In this document: positions 52,854-62,414 of the stretch, piece by piece
Numbering within the stretch: position 1 is the first letter of the stretch
How the letters are laid out: every line of letters starts with the position of its first letter
From: Altererythrobacter sp. CAU 1644
GTDB lineage: Bacteria; Pseudomonadota; Alphaproteobacteria; Sphingomonadales; Sphingomonadaceae
NCBI RefSeq assembly: GCF_029623755.1
Contig: NZ_CP121106.1
Location: 1,375,001-1,439,000 of the forward strand
Direction of reading: 5' to 3'
Length of the DNA stretch: 64,000 nucleotides
Notes under the pieces: model-generated
Databases searched by the model: none
Told to the model about the DNA's origin: nothing
Seen by the model: only the letters and a program-made list of their open reading frames with translations
Translations under genes and position numbers: made by a program

Positions 52854-54386
52854 ATGTCCAATCGCCGTACCTTCGCGATCATCTCGCACCCTGACGCGGG
52901 CAAAACCACGCTGACCGAGAAGCTGCTGCTGCAAGGCGGCGCGATCCACCTTGCTGGCGAGGTCAAGGCGCGCGGGCAGGCCCGCCGTGCGCGCTCCGAC
53001 TGGATGAAGATCGAGCAGCAGCGCGGCATCTCGGTCACCTCCAGCGTGATGACGTTCGAGAAGGAATATGAAGGCGAGACGATCACCTTCAACCTGCTCG
53101 ACACGCCGGGGCACGAGGATTTCTCCGAAGACACCTATCGCACGCTGACGGCAGTCGATTCGGCAATCATGGTGATCGACGCCGCCAAGGGGATCGAGCC
53201 GCAGACGCGCAAGCTGTTCGAGGTCTGCCGGTTGCGCAGTGTGCCGATCATCACCTTCGTCAACAAGGTCGACCGCGAAGGACGCCCGGTGTTCGAGCTG
53301 CTCGACGAGATCGCCGACATGCTGGCGCTCGATGTGTCGCCGCAGATGTATCCGCTCGGCATGGGGGGGCAGTTCGAAGGCATTCTCGACTTCGCGAGCG
53401 GCAAGGTCGCGCGTCCGGAAGGCCCGTCGAAGGAATTCGCCGGTCAGCGCGACGACAATGTCGAGCTGGCGGGCGAGATCGCCGAGAATGTCGAACTGGC
53501 GCAGATCGGCTATCCCGAGTTCGATCTCGAGGCCTATCGCAATGGCGACCTGACGCCGGTCTATTTCGGCTCGGCGCTCAAGAACTTCGGCGTCGAGGAG
53601 CTGATCGACGCGATTGCCCGCTACGCCCCGCCGCCGCGCCCCCAGCCGGCGGGGGAAGAGCAGATCAGCCCCGAGCGCGACGAGGTTACCGGCTTCATCT
53701 TCAAGGTGCAGGCCAATATGGACCCCAACCACCGCGATCGCATCGCTTTCATGCGGCAGGTTTCTGGCACCTTCAAACGCGGCATGAAGCTGACCCCGTC
53801 AGGCCTCGGCAAGCCGATCGCGATCCATTCGCCGATCCTGTTCTTCGCGCAGGACCGCGAACTGGCCGACACCGCCGAGGCGGGCGACATCATTGGCATT
53901 CCCAACCACGGTACCTTGCGCGTGGGCGATACGCTGAGCGAGAAGAACCAGGTTCGCTTCACCGGCCTGCCCAACTTTGCGCCTGAAATCCTGCGCCGTG
54001 TGGTGCTCAAGGATCCGACCAAGACCAAGCAGCTCAGGAAGGCGCTCGACGACCTCAGCGAAGAGGGTGTGATCCAGGTCTTCTATCCCGAGATCGGTGG
54101 GCAATGGATCGTCGGCGTCGTCGGTCAGCTCCAGCTCGACGTGCTCGTCTCGCGGCTCGAGGCCGAATACAAGGTCGGCGCAAGTCTCGAAGCTTCACCC
54201 TTCGCCACGGCAAGGTGGCTCAAGGGCACCGATGCGGCGCTGAAGAATTTCGAGGATTTCAATCGCGCCAATCTAGCCAAGGACCGCGACGGCGACCTGG
54301 TGTTCATGGCCAAGAGCCCGTGGGACGTCGGCTATCAGCAAGAGAAGAACCCCGAGCTCACCTTCTCGGCGACCAAAGAAAGGTGA
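52854..54386 (+). CDS. prfC: Peptide chain release factor 3
   Basis: A translational GTPase of 510 residues that removes RF1/RF2 from the ribosome after peptide release. GTPase motifs are G1 SHPDAGKTTLTEKLL (11-25), G3 DTPGHEDFSED and G4 NKVDRE. The IEQQRGISVTSSVMTFE switch segment is that of RF3 rather than EF-G. The start ATG 52854 has two possible GGAG sites upstream. It follows pheT by 19 nt. Confidence 0.95.
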   Translation: MSNRRTFAIISHPDAGKTTLTEKLLLQGGAIHLAGEVKARGQARRARSDWMKIEQQRGISVTSSVMTFEKEYEGETITFNLLDTPGHEDFSEDTYRTLTAVDSAIMVIDAAKGIEPQTRKLFEVCRLRSVPIITFVNKVDREGRPVFELLDEIADMLALDVSPQMYPLGMGGQFEGILDFASGKVARPEGPSKEFAGQRDDNVELAGEIAENVELAQIGYPEFDLEAYRNGDLTPVYFGSALKNFGVEELIDAIARYAPPPRPQPAGEEQISPERDEVTGFIFKVQANMDPNHRDRIAFMRQVSGTFKRGMKLTPSGLGKPIAIHSPILFFAQDRELADTAEAGDIIGIPNHGTLRVGDTLSEKNQVRFTGLPNFAPEILRRVVLKDPTKTKQLRKALDDLSEEGVIQVFYPEIGGQWIVGVVGQLQLDVLVSRLEAEYKVGASLEASPFATARWLKGTDAALKNFEDFNRANLAKDRDGDLVFMAKSPWDVGYQQEKNPELTFSATKER

Positions 54387-54423
54387 GCTTGCGACTGTCC
54401 ATGCTTCGCGGCATGGAAGCGGC

Positions 54424-55293
54424 ATGACACTCACCGGCCCGAACTCGCAGACCTTCATTTCGCAGCGTCTCCGGCTCAACTATCTCGATTGGGGCAATCG
54501 CGGCAAACCGCCGCTGATCCTCGTTCATGGCGGCCGCGATCACGCGCGCAGCTGGGATTGGGTTGCCGAGGAATTGCGCGAGGACTGGCATGTCGTGGCG
54601 ATGGACCACCGTGGCCATGGCGATAGCGACTGGGTGAGCGACGGGAACTACAACAGTAGCGACATGGTCTATGACCTCGCCCAGTTGATCCATCAGCTGG
54701 GGGTAGGCCCAGTCACCATCGTCAGCCATTCGATGGGTGGCAATGTCTCGTTGCGCTACGCCGGCACCTTCCCCGACATGGTCACCAAGATCGTTGCCAT
54801 TGAGGGTCTCGGCCCCAGTCCAACACGCCAGCAGGAGATGCGCGAAAAGCCCTATCCCGAGCGGCTGAACGAATGGATCGGCAAGAAGCGCTCCGCTTCG
54901 GGCCGCATCCCGCGCAAATACGAGAGCATCGAGGCGGCCTTCGCCCGGATGATCGAGGAAAACTCCTACCTCACCGAAGAGCAGGCGCGTCACCTAACCA
55001 TCCACGGCGTCAACCGGAACGAGGATGGCACCTATAGCTGGAAGTTCGATCCGCATCTCAACGTCTGGGCGGTTGAGGATATCGCCGACGAATTCATCCA
55101 GCAGACCTGGGGGGCGATCACTGCGCCGACGCTGTTGCTCTACGGCGCCGACAGCTGGGCCTCGAACCCCGAGAAGGATGGCCGGATCAAGTATTTCAAC
55201 AATGCCGAAGTGATCGAGTTCGAAAAGGCAGGTCACTGGCTGCATCATGACCAGTTCGACCGGTTCATGGGCGTTCTGAGGGAGTTTCTCTGA
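54424..55293 (+). CDS. Alpha/beta hydrolase
   Basis: A 289-residue hydrolase with the oxyanion segment LVHGGRDHARSWDW near residue 35, the nucleophile elbow VSHSMGGNVS (Ser near residue 101) and the catalytic histidine in AGHWLHHDQFDRF near the C-terminus. The acid residue is likely the Asp in LLYGADSWAS. Substrate is unknown. It overlaps the following PNPOx-like gene by one base (TGATG), so the two are probably translated together. Confidence 0.9.
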   Translation: MTLTGPNSQTFISQRLRLNYLDWGNRGKPPLILVHGGRDHARSWDWVAEELREDWHVVAMDHRGHGDSDWVSDGNYNSSDMVYDLAQLIHQLGVGPVTIVSHSMGGNVSLRYAGTFPDMVTKIVAIEGLGPSPTRQQEMREKPYPERLNEWIGKKRSASGRIPRKYESIEAAFARMIEENSYLTEEQARHLTIHGVNRNEDGTYSWKFDPHLNVWAVEDIADEFIQQTWGAITAPTLLLYGADSWASNPEKDGRIKYFNNAEVIEFEKAGHWLHHDQFDRFMGVLREFL

Positions 55294-55868
55294 TGGCGGA
55301 TTTCTTCGACGCGCTGAACGACAAGCATGTCGCGATGATCGATAAGCAGCCCATGTTCTTCGTCGCCACTTCGGCACCGATGGGCCGGATCAACCTCAGC
55401 CCTAAAGGCTATGACGCGTTCCGGGTGCTCTCGCCCAAGCGGGTTGCCTATCTCGACCTTGGCGGCTCGGGCAACGAGACCCACGCGCATCTCGCCGCCG
55501 ATGGGCGCATCACGGTGATGTTCTGCAATTTCGACCGGCCTGCACTGATCCTGCGCATCTATGGGCGCGGGGTGCCCGTGTTGCCGCAGGATGATGGCTG
55601 GGAGAAGCTCGCCGCCAATTTCACCCTGCTGCCCGGCACGCGGCAGATCTTTGTGATCGATGTCGAAAGCGTCCAGACCAGCTGCGGCTGGGGCGTGCCT
55701 TTCATGGAGTTCGAGCGCGAGCGCGAAACGCTCAAGAAGGCGCATGCGCAGTCCGACCCGGGCGAATGGGAAGCCAAGATGGCGACCCGCATTGCGAGCA
55801 TCGACGGGCTGCCGACACGTGCGACCGATCGCTACATCGCGGGCGAGGTCGGAACGGAAGCCGACTAG
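55293..55868 (+). CDS. Pyridoxamine-5-phosphate-oxidase-like flavin-binding protein
   Basis: A 191-residue split-barrel protein of the PNPOx-like superfamily, with QPMFFVATSAPMGRINLSPKG-like sequence at residues 20-40 (start QPMFFVATSAP), AYLDLGGSGNETHAHL and the VMFCNFDRPALILRIYGRG strand region. Such proteins bind FMN or F420 and act in assorted reductions; it is too short and divergent to be PdxH itself. The tandem with an alpha/beta hydrolase suggests a common small-molecule pathway. Confidence 0.83.
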   Translation: MADFFDALNDKHVAMIDKQPMFFVATSAPMGRINLSPKGYDAFRVLSPKRVAYLDLGGSGNETHAHLAADGRITVMFCNFDRPALILRIYGRGVPVLPQDDGWEKLAANFTLLPGTRQIFVIDVESVQTSCGWGVPFMEFERERETLKKAHAQSDPGEWEAKMATRIASIDGLPTRATDRYIAGEVGTEAD

Positions 55869-55886
55869 GCTCATTGAGCGGGCAGG

Positions 55887-56585
55887 GTGCAGCTCACTTT
55901 CGCCAGCTACAATATTCACAAGGCGGTCGGTCTCGACCGCCGCCGCGATCCCGAGCGGATCATCGCGGTCCTGCGCGAACTCGATGCGGACGTCATCGCC
56001 TTGCAGGAAGCCGATCGACGGGTTGGCCAAAGGGCCAGCGTGATCCCGCGTGCGCTGCTGGACGACACCTCGTGGACGGCCGTGCCCGTGGCCAAGCGGC
56101 GGCGCAGCCTCGGCTGGCATGGCAACGCCCTGCTGGTGCGGCGTTCGATGACTTGTCTCGCTGCCGGGGCGCTCGAGTTGCCGACGCTGGAGCCGCGCGG
56201 CGCAGCCATGGCGGAGCTGTCACTGAACGGGGCGCGAATGCGGGTCATCGGGATGCACCTCGATCTGTCGGGTTTTCGTCGCCGCGACCAGATCCGGGCG
56301 ATCCTTCATCGGCTGGAGCGCGAGAATGGCGATTTGCCGACCGTGATGATGGGGGATTTCAACCAATGGGGCATCCGGACCGGAGCGATGGACGAGTTCG
56401 ACGGGGGTTGGCAGATGCTGGCACCCGGGGCGAGCTATCCGGCCCGCCGCCCGATCGCGCGGCTCGACCGGATCATCGCTTCACCAGATTGCCGGGTGGT
56501 GGCAGGCGGGGTGCATCACAGCTCCCTCGCAGCGCAGGCCTCGGATCATTTGCCGGTATGGGCCACACTCAAAGTGCCTAAATAA
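55887..56585 (+). CDS. Endonuclease/exonuclease/phosphatase family protein
   Basis: A 232-residue EEP-fold metal-dependent hydrolase. Conserved parts are FASYNIHKAVG, ADVIALQEADRR (metal-binding Glu), MMGDFNQWG and the C-terminal SDHLPVWA with the catalytic Asp-His. The start is GTG at 55887. These proteins range from nucleases to phosphodiesterases; a phosphatase or phospholipase-like role is as likely as DNA cleavage. Confidence 0.85.
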   Translation: MQLTFASYNIHKAVGLDRRRDPERIIAVLRELDADVIALQEADRRVGQRASVIPRALLDDTSWTAVPVAKRRRSLGWHGNALLVRRSMTCLAAGALELPTLEPRGAAMAELSLNGARMRVIGMHLDLSGFRRRDQIRAILHRLERENGDLPTVMMGDFNQWGIRTGAMDEFDGGWQMLAPGASYPARRPIARLDRIIASPDCRVVAGGVHHSSLAAQASDHLPVWATLKVPK

Positions 56586-56673
56586 CGATCACATGATCAA
56601 AAATTAGGCAAAGCCTGTTTCGGTGCCATGCGCCGTGATCAGAAAAGCGTTTTATTACAGCACCCTCCCTGTT

Positions 56674-56689
56674 TGGCATGGCATTTGCT
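56674..56689 (+). promoter_or_regulatory. Sigma-54 promoter of glnK-amtB
   Basis: TGGCAT, five bases, TTGCT: the invariant GG (-24) and GC (-12) doublets are at the exact sigma-54 spacing, with only C at the sixth position of the consensus TGGCAC changed to T. Start of transcription is expected near 56700, 36 nt before the glnK ATG. An imperfect inverted repeat CGGTGC/GCGCCG lies about 50 nt upstream and might be an NtrC site. Confidence 0.85.
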
Positions 56690-56723
56690 GCATCTGCGAA
56701 AGCCGGGTCTTCCGGTCAAGTAG

Positions 56724-57074
<351 letters not shown>

Positions 57075-57095
57075 AAATCCATGAGGGGTACAACA

Positions 57096-58433
57096 ATGAT
57101 CCGCAATTTTGTGCGCGGCCTCGGGGCGCTGGGCGCCTCGACATTCGCCGCATCCGCCGCGCTGGCGCAGGAGGCTGCCGAAGCCGCAGCAGCTGTGCCG
57201 AACCCCGGCAACAATGCCTGGATGATGACTGCGACGATCCTCGTCCTGCTGATGATCCTGCCCGGTCTCGCGCTGTTCTACGGCGGTCTGACCCGCTCCA
57301 AGAATATGCTCTCGACCATGACCCAGATCGGCGCGACAGCCGCGCTGGCAATGATCATCTGGGTGATGTGGGGCTATTCGCTCGCCTTCGGTGACACCAC
57401 CTATGAAGGCACGCTCGGCCTCTTCATCAGCGGGGGCAGTTATTTCCTTGCCGGTACCGATGCGAGCAGCACGGCGGCCACCTTCACCGATGAAGTCATC
57501 AGCAAATATGTCTTCATCAGTTTCCAGATGACATTCGCCGCGATCACCGCCGCCCTGATCCTGGGCGCGACGGCAGAGCGCATGAAGTTCAGCGCGGTCA
57601 TGGCTTTCGTGCCGATCTGGCTAACCATCGTCTACTTCCCGATCGCACACATGGTGTGGGCGGGCGGCGGCCTGCTGTTCGAAGACGGCGCGCTCGATTT
57701 CGCGGGTGGCACGGTGGTGCACATCAACGCTGGTGTTTCGGGCCTCGTGCTCGCCTACCTGCTCGGCAAGCGTCGCGGCTGGCCCCAGGAGCCGATGATG
57801 CCGCACTCGATGACGCTGACCATGGTCGGCACCGGCCTCCTGTGGGTGGGCTGGTTCGGCTTCAATGCCGGCTCGGCACTCGAAGCGGACGGCTCAGCTG
57901 GCCTTGCCATGATCAACACTTTCGTCGCCACGGCCGCCGGTGCGCTCGCCTGGATGGTGATCGAGCGTCTTGCCGGACACAAGGGCTCGGCTCTCGGCTT
58001 CTGCTCGGGCGTGATCGCCGGCCTCGTCGCCGTCACCCCAGCGGCCGGCAACAGCGGCCCGTTCGGTGCTATCCTGCTCGGCATCCTGAGCGCGGCGATC
58101 TGCTACTTCTTCGTCGCCAAGGTGAAGGCCAAGTTCGGCTATGACGACAGCCTCGATGCTTTCGGCATCCACGGCATCGGCGGCATCGTCGGCGCGATCG
58201 GCACCGCGGTTGTCTACCAACCATTCCTCGGTGGTCCTGGCGACGGCTCGACCGCGCTTGGCACCCAGCTCGGCATCCAGGTCTTCAGCGTGATAGTCAC
58301 CATCGCCTGGGCTGCTATCGGCACGCTTGTCGCTGGCATGATCGTGAAGGCTCTGGTCGGCCTCCGGGTCAATGAAGAAGCCGAAGTCGACGGGCTCGAC
58401 ATCTCCGAGCACGGAGAGCGCGCCTACAACTGA
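57096..58433 (+). CDS. amtB: Ammonium transporter
   Basis: A 445-residue ammonium channel with an N-terminal signal-like segment ending in ALAQ near residue 25 and eleven membrane helices. The twin pore histidines are in GTVVHINAG and FGIHGIGGIVG, and the phenylalanine gate lies near LALFYGGLTRSKN. ATG 57096 is chosen because GAGGGG is 7 nt upstream; an ATG at 57081 would precede that site. It is ended by the terminator at 58522-58553. Confidence 0.96.
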   Translation: MIRNFVRGLGALGASTFAASAALAQEAAEAAAAVPNPGNNAWMMTATILVLLMILPGLALFYGGLTRSKNMLSTMTQIGATAALAMIIWVMWGYSLAFGDTTYEGTLGLFISGGSYFLAGTDASSTAATFTDEVISKYVFISFQMTFAAITAALILGATAERMKFSAVMAFVPIWLTIVYFPIAHMVWAGGGLLFEDGALDFAGGTVVHINAGVSGLVLAYLLGKRRGWPQEPMMPHSMTLTMVGTGLLWVGWFGFNAGSALEADGSAGLAMINTFVATAAGALAWMVIERLAGHKGSALGFCSGVIAGLVAVTPAAGNSGPFGAILLGILSAAICYFFVAKVKAKFGYDDSLDAFGIHGIGGIVGAIGTAVVYQPFLGGPGDGSTALGTQLGIQVFSVIVTIAWAAIGTLVAGMIVKALVGLRVNEEAEVDGLDISEHGERAYN

Positions 58434-58521
58434 TCGAAGAGATTGGCGGGGCGGGGATCGCATCCTCTCCCGATACCTGCCCCGCCAACCGATGTTCCTC
58501 CTGCGAACAACCGACTGATAA

Positions 58522-58553
58522 GGGCCGGAGCCAGCCGCTCCGGCCCCTTTTTT
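58522..58553 (+). terminator. Rho-independent terminator after amtB
   Basis: A 10-bp GC-rich stem GGGCCGGAGC/GCTCCGGCCC with a 5-nt loop, followed by C and six T residues. A textbook terminator for glnK-amtB. Confidence 0.92.
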
Positions 58554-58676
58554 GATCTGTTGCAAACTGGTTACAGTCGCGGTCCCTTGAACGCGGGACA
58601 CGAGAAAGACTCTTGCTCGGAACCCCTCCCAAACGCCAGATTCCGAAAAAATATCAATCCTGGGAGGATCATATCA

Positions 58677-61442
58677 ATGAAAACCGTGCGTAACGGCGCC
58701 TTTGGCGCGAAAACCGCCCTGCTATGCGGGGTCGCGATATTTGCCTCCGCCTCGCCGGCAATGGCGCAGGATGCTGGCGATGCTTCTGCTTCTGCCGCGA
58801 CACAGCCCGCAATTATCGTCACCGGCACCCGCCAGTCGGATCGCTCGGCCGCTGATACCGTCGCCCCGGTCGATATCGTCACCGGTGAGGAGCTGACCAA
58901 CCAGGCCGATACCGACATGAGCAACCTGCTCCGCGTCGCCGTGCCTTCGTTCAACGTCAACACCCAGCCGATCTCGGACGCGGCGACGCTGGTCCGCCCG
59001 GCCAACTTGCGCGGCCTGTCGCCCGATAACACCCTGGTCCTCGTCAACGGCAAGCGCATGCACCGCGCGGCCGTCATTACCTTTCTCGGCGGCGGTATCG
59101 CCGACGGTTCGCAAGGGCCCGACGTTTCGACCATTCCGACGATCGCGATCAAGCAACTCGAAGTGCTGCGCGACGGCGCTTCCTCGCAATACGGTTCGGA
59201 CGCCATCGCCGGGGTCATGAACTTCATCATCAAGGACGCACCAGAAGGTGGCATGGTGTCGGCCAAGTGGGGCTCGACCTATGAGGGTGACGGCGACAAT
59301 TACCAGATCGGTGCCAATATCGGCGTTCCGCTGGGCGACGCCGGCTTCTTCAACATCAGCGCCGAGTACGGCGAATCCGATGCAACCAGCCGTTCGGTCC
59401 AACGCGACGATGCTGCCGCCCTGATTGCCGCTGGAAACACGGCGGTTGCGGATCCGGCGCAGATCTGGGGCCAGCCCAACGTCAACGACGACTTTAAGCT
59501 GTTCGCCAATTTCGGCGTCGACTTGTCGCCCGAAATCGAACTCTACGCTTTCGGCAACTATGCCGAGCGTAACGTGGACGGCGGGTTCTTCTTCCGCAAC
59601 CCGACCAACCGTGCCGGCGTCTATGCTGGCCCCACGGTCGACCCGGCCACGGGTCAGCCGCTCGCCGCTAACGCAGGCGGCGTGCCCTCGGTCCTCGTCG
59701 GCGACCTTTCGCTCGACACCGCTGGTGACTGTCCGGCCGGCATTCCGCTGACCCAGGGCGGTGGACTGATCCCGGATCCGACCATCCTTGCCGTGGTTCA
59801 GGCCAGCGCCAACTGCTTCTCGTTCGTCGAGCTGTTCCCGGGCGGTTTCACTCCGCGCTTCGGCGGTGATCTCGAAGACTACTCCTTCGCCGGCGGCATT
59901 CGCGGCCAGGTGCTGGGCGGTCTCGATTTCGACCTCAGCTATCGCTACGGCAGCAACGACGTCAGCTTCTTCATCCGCAACACGATCAACGCTTCGCTTG
60001 GTCCGAACACGCCGACCGAGTTCAATCCGGGCGGCTATCGCCAGCAGGAAAACCTGGTCAACCTCGACCTCGGCTACGAGATCCCGATGGGATCGGGCAG
60101 TGTCTACGTCGCGGCCGGTGCCGAGTATCGCAAGGAGAAGTTCACTATCACCCCGGGTGATCCGGCCTCCTTTGCGCTGGGCCCGCTTGCCCAGCCGAGC
60201 GTCGCCTATCCGGTCGGTCAGGGCTTCTCGACCAGCTCGAACGGCTTCGGCGGTTTCAGTGACAATGCCGGCGGCTCCAGCACTGAAGACAACAAGGCCG
60301 GGTACATCGACATCGAAGCCGATCTGGCCGATGCTCTGACCCTGCAGGCGGCGGTTCGGTACGAAGACACCAAGAGCTTTGGTAACACCACCACCTGGAA
60401 GGTCGGTGCGCTGTACAAGCTTTCGGATGCCCTGCGCCTCCGCGGAACCTACTCGACCGGCTTCCACGTCCCGACCGCCGGTCAGGCCAACGTCATCAAC
60501 GTGACGACCCAGTTCTCCAACGGCCAGTTGCAGGACGAAGGTACCTTCCCGCTGTTCAGCCCGGCCGGGGTGATCGTTTCGGATTACGTGTCCGACACGG
60601 CCAATCAGGGTCTCGGACTTGCTCGTCCGACGCTTGGGCCTGAGAAGTCAGACAGCTTCACGCTTGGTATGGCGGGCGACTTTGGTGACGTCACCTTCAC
60701 GCTCGACTACTTCAACATCAAGCTGAAGGATCGCATCTCGCGTTCGTCGACGATCAGCTTCCCGGCAGCGCTCTGCTATCTGGCAGCACGCGAAGGGGTG
60801 GCCACGGCTTGCCCGGCAGACTTCGCCAACGATCCGCTTCCGCGGACGGCCGACCTGCTGGCGCAACTCGACACGGCTGGGGTCATCGATCGCAATGACT
60901 TCACCGGGTTCGAAGATCTGACGGCATTCGCCTTCTTCAATAACGCGTTCGACACCCGTACGCAGGGTATCGACTTCGTTGCCAACGCGCGGATCTTCCC
61001 GATCCCGGGCGGCACCACGCGGGCGACGCTGGCGATCAACTACACCAAAACCAAGGTGCTGAATGCCGACCCGACGATCTCGGCGGGCCGTATCCGTCAG
61101 CTCGAGGAAAACCTTCCCCGCTGGAAGGGCTTCCTCAACCTGACGCACGAGCAGGGCCGCTTCCGTGGACTGCTGCGCGCCAACTACTTCGGGAAGTTTT
61201 GGGAAGCTCACCTCGATGACGATACCCTGCCGATCGATGCAGGTTCGGAAATCACGCTCGACGCCGAACTCGGCTATGAAGTGATCGACGGCCTGGAGAT
61301 CGCGCTGGGTGCGCAGAACTTCCTCGACAACTATCCGGAATCGAACCCCTGGGCAGGTATTGCCGGTGCCAGGTACGCGGTTACTTCGCCGTTCGGTTTC
61401 AACGGAGGCAGCTACTACATTCGCGCCCGCTTCCAGTGGTAA
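58677..61442 (+). CDS. TonB-dependent outer-membrane receptor
   Basis: A 921-residue receptor with a signal peptide (cut after SPAMA, residue 30), a TonB-box-like segment IIVTGTRQSD, the plug domain with NLRGLSPDNTLVLVNGKRMH and VLRDGASSQYGSDAIAGVMNF, and a long beta-barrel ending in the aromatic YYIRARFQW, as outer-membrane proteins do. GGGAGG precedes the ATG. The ligand is not evident; its sphingomonad relatives import siderophores, carbohydrates or peptides. The frame is open to 58443, which was rejected. TonB and ExbBD in the same window would energise it. Confidence 0.94.
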   Translation: MKTVRNGAFGAKTALLCGVAIFASASPAMAQDAGDASASAATQPAIIVTGTRQSDRSAADTVAPVDIVTGEELTNQADTDMSNLLRVAVPSFNVNTQPISDAATLVRPANLRGLSPDNTLVLVNGKRMHRAAVITFLGGGIADGSQGPDVSTIPTIAIKQLEVLRDGASSQYGSDAIAGVMNFIIKDAPEGGMVSAKWGSTYEGDGDNYQIGANIGVPLGDAGFFNISAEYGESDATSRSVQRDDAAALIAAGNTAVADPAQIWGQPNVNDDFKLFANFGVDLSPEIELYAFGNYAERNVDGGFFFRNPTNRAGVYAGPTVDPATGQPLAANAGGVPSVLVGDLSLDTAGDCPAGIPLTQGGGLIPDPTILAVVQASANCFSFVELFPGGFTPRFGGDLEDYSFAGGIRGQVLGGLDFDLSYRYGSNDVSFFIRNTINASLGPNTPTEFNPGGYRQQENLVNLDLGYEIPMGSGSVYVAAGAEYRKEKFTITPGDPASFALGPLAQPSVAYPVGQGFSTSSNGFGGFSDNAGGSSTEDNKAGYIDIEADLADALTLQAAVRYEDTKSFGNTTTWKVGALYKLSDALRLRGTYSTGFHVPTAGQANVINVTTQFSNGQLQDEGTFPLFSPAGVIVSDYVSDTANQGLGLARPTLGPEKSDSFTLGMAGDFGDVTFTLDYFNIKLKDRISRSSTISFPAALCYLAAREGVATACPADFANDPLPRTADLLAQLDTAGVIDRNDFTGFEDLTAFAFFNNAFDTRTQGIDFVANARIFPIPGGTTRATLAINYTKTKVLNADPTISAGRIRQLEENLPRWKGFLNLTHEQGRFRGLLRANYFGKFWEAHLDDDTLPIDAGSEITLDAELGYEVIDGLEIALGAQNFLDNYPESNPWAGIAGARYAVTSPFGFNGGSYYIRARFQW

Positions 61443-61465
61443 CACCGAATTCAGCCATGCTAGGG

Positions 61466-61495
61466 AAAGGGGCGGCCTGCGGGTCGCCCCTTTTT
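61466..61495 (+). terminator. Rho-independent terminator after the TonB receptor
   Basis: AAAGGGGCG (61466-61474) pairs with CGCCCCTTT (61485-61493) around a 10-nt loop, and the T-run extends to 61495. Confidence 0.9.
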
Positions 61496-61515
61496 CGTTG
61501 GGAGAGGCGCGAAAC

Positions 61516-62043
61516 ATGCTGACCATTCGACCGGCTGGGCCCGCCGATGCCGCATCTATCGCCGAATTGATGGGGCTTGCTATCGCCGAACTGCAAAAGG
61601 GATTCCTGACGCCCGAGCAAATCGAGTCTTCGCGCGCGGGCATGGGGCTCGACCTGCAACTGATCGACGATGGTACCTATTTCTGCGTCGAGGAGGATGG
61701 GGCCCTGGTGGGCTGCGGCGGGTGGTCGCGGCGAGCGACGCTCTACGGCGGCAATCATTCGGCGGGGCGCGACCCACGGCTGCTCGATCCCGCGACCGAG
61801 CGCGCGCGTATCCGGGCTATGTACACGCACCCCGATCACACCCGGAAAGGGATCGGCCGCCTAATCCTTGAAACCGCCGAGAATGCCGCGCGGAACGAAG
61901 GGTTTCGCGAGCTCGAGATGGCTGCCACGATGTCGGGCAAGCCGCTCTACCGTGCGTGCGGCTACGAGGTGGAAAGCGAATGGTTCGACCAGAACGGCGC
62001 GGTGCCCGTGCCGCTCGCCACCATGTGGAAGAGGATCGGCTGA
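61516..62043 (+). CDS. GNAT-family N-acetyltransferase
   Basis: A 175-residue acetyltransferase. The acetyl-CoA-binding core is MYTHPDHTRKGIGRLILETAE near residues 100-120, with the characteristic R/K-x-G-I-G loop. The start ATG 61516 gives MLTIRPAGPADAASIAELM, the standard GNAT N-terminus, behind GGGAGAG. Substrate is unknown. It follows a terminator, so it is transcribed on its own. Confidence 0.9.
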   Translation: MLTIRPAGPADAASIAELMGLAIAELQKGFLTPEQIESSRAGMGLDLQLIDDGTYFCVEEDGALVGCGGWSRRATLYGGNHSAGRDPRLLDPATERARIRAMYTHPDHTRKGIGRLILETAENAARNEGFRELEMAATMSGKPLYRACGYEVESEWFDQNGAVPVPLATMWKRIG

Positions 62044-62047
62044 AGCC

Positions 62048-62371
62048 CTATCCTGATCGTGGCCAAAACCACCAGGCAAGCGCTGCGATCGCGATAATCC
62101 ATATCCCCACCACTGCAATTGTTCCGGCAAGGGAACGCGGTCGATCCTGCAAGCTATCCGCCTTTGCGCGGTAGTCCCGCATCAGATCGGGCGGAATCAT
62201 TCGCAGCACGAGCCAGATCCCGAGCGGAAGCAGAATGACATCGTCGAGCAACCCCAGCACCGGAATGACATCAGGAATGAGGTCGATGGGGCTGAGCGCA
62301 TATCCGGCCACGGCGAGCGCCAATAGCCGCGCCGCCAGTGGTGTGCGCCTGTCGCGCGCTGCGATCCACAA
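62048..62371 (-). CDS. DUF1232 (YkvA-like) membrane protein, start uncertain
   Basis: A DUF1232 protein with the motif YALSPIDLIPDVIPVLGLLDDV near residues 24-45 and a second hydrophobic segment (AVVGIWIIAIAALAWWFW) at the C-terminus. From the TTG at 62371 it has 107 residues, but the codons before it read RLKAWAKALKRDILA, the normal DUF1232 N-terminus. The first upstream start-like codon in frame is CTG at 62422, with AAGG 9 nt before it, which would give 124 residues and an 8-nt overlap with the GMC gene. Function is unknown. Confidence 0.75.
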   Translation of the reverse strand: MWIAARDRRTPLAARLLALAVAGYALSPIDLIPDVIPVLGLLDDVILLPLGIWLVLRMIPPDLMRDYRAKADSLQDRPRSLAGTIAVVGIWIIAIAALAWWFWPRSG

Positions 62372-62414
62372 TGCGAGAATGTCCCGCTTGAGCGCTTTGG
62401 CCCAGGCCTTGAGC

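Noticed and set aside
58443..58676. Upstream extension of the TonB-dependent receptor
   Set aside because: The open frame includes the amtB terminator and has no signal peptide at its start; ATG 58677 has GGGAGG and a clean signal sequence.
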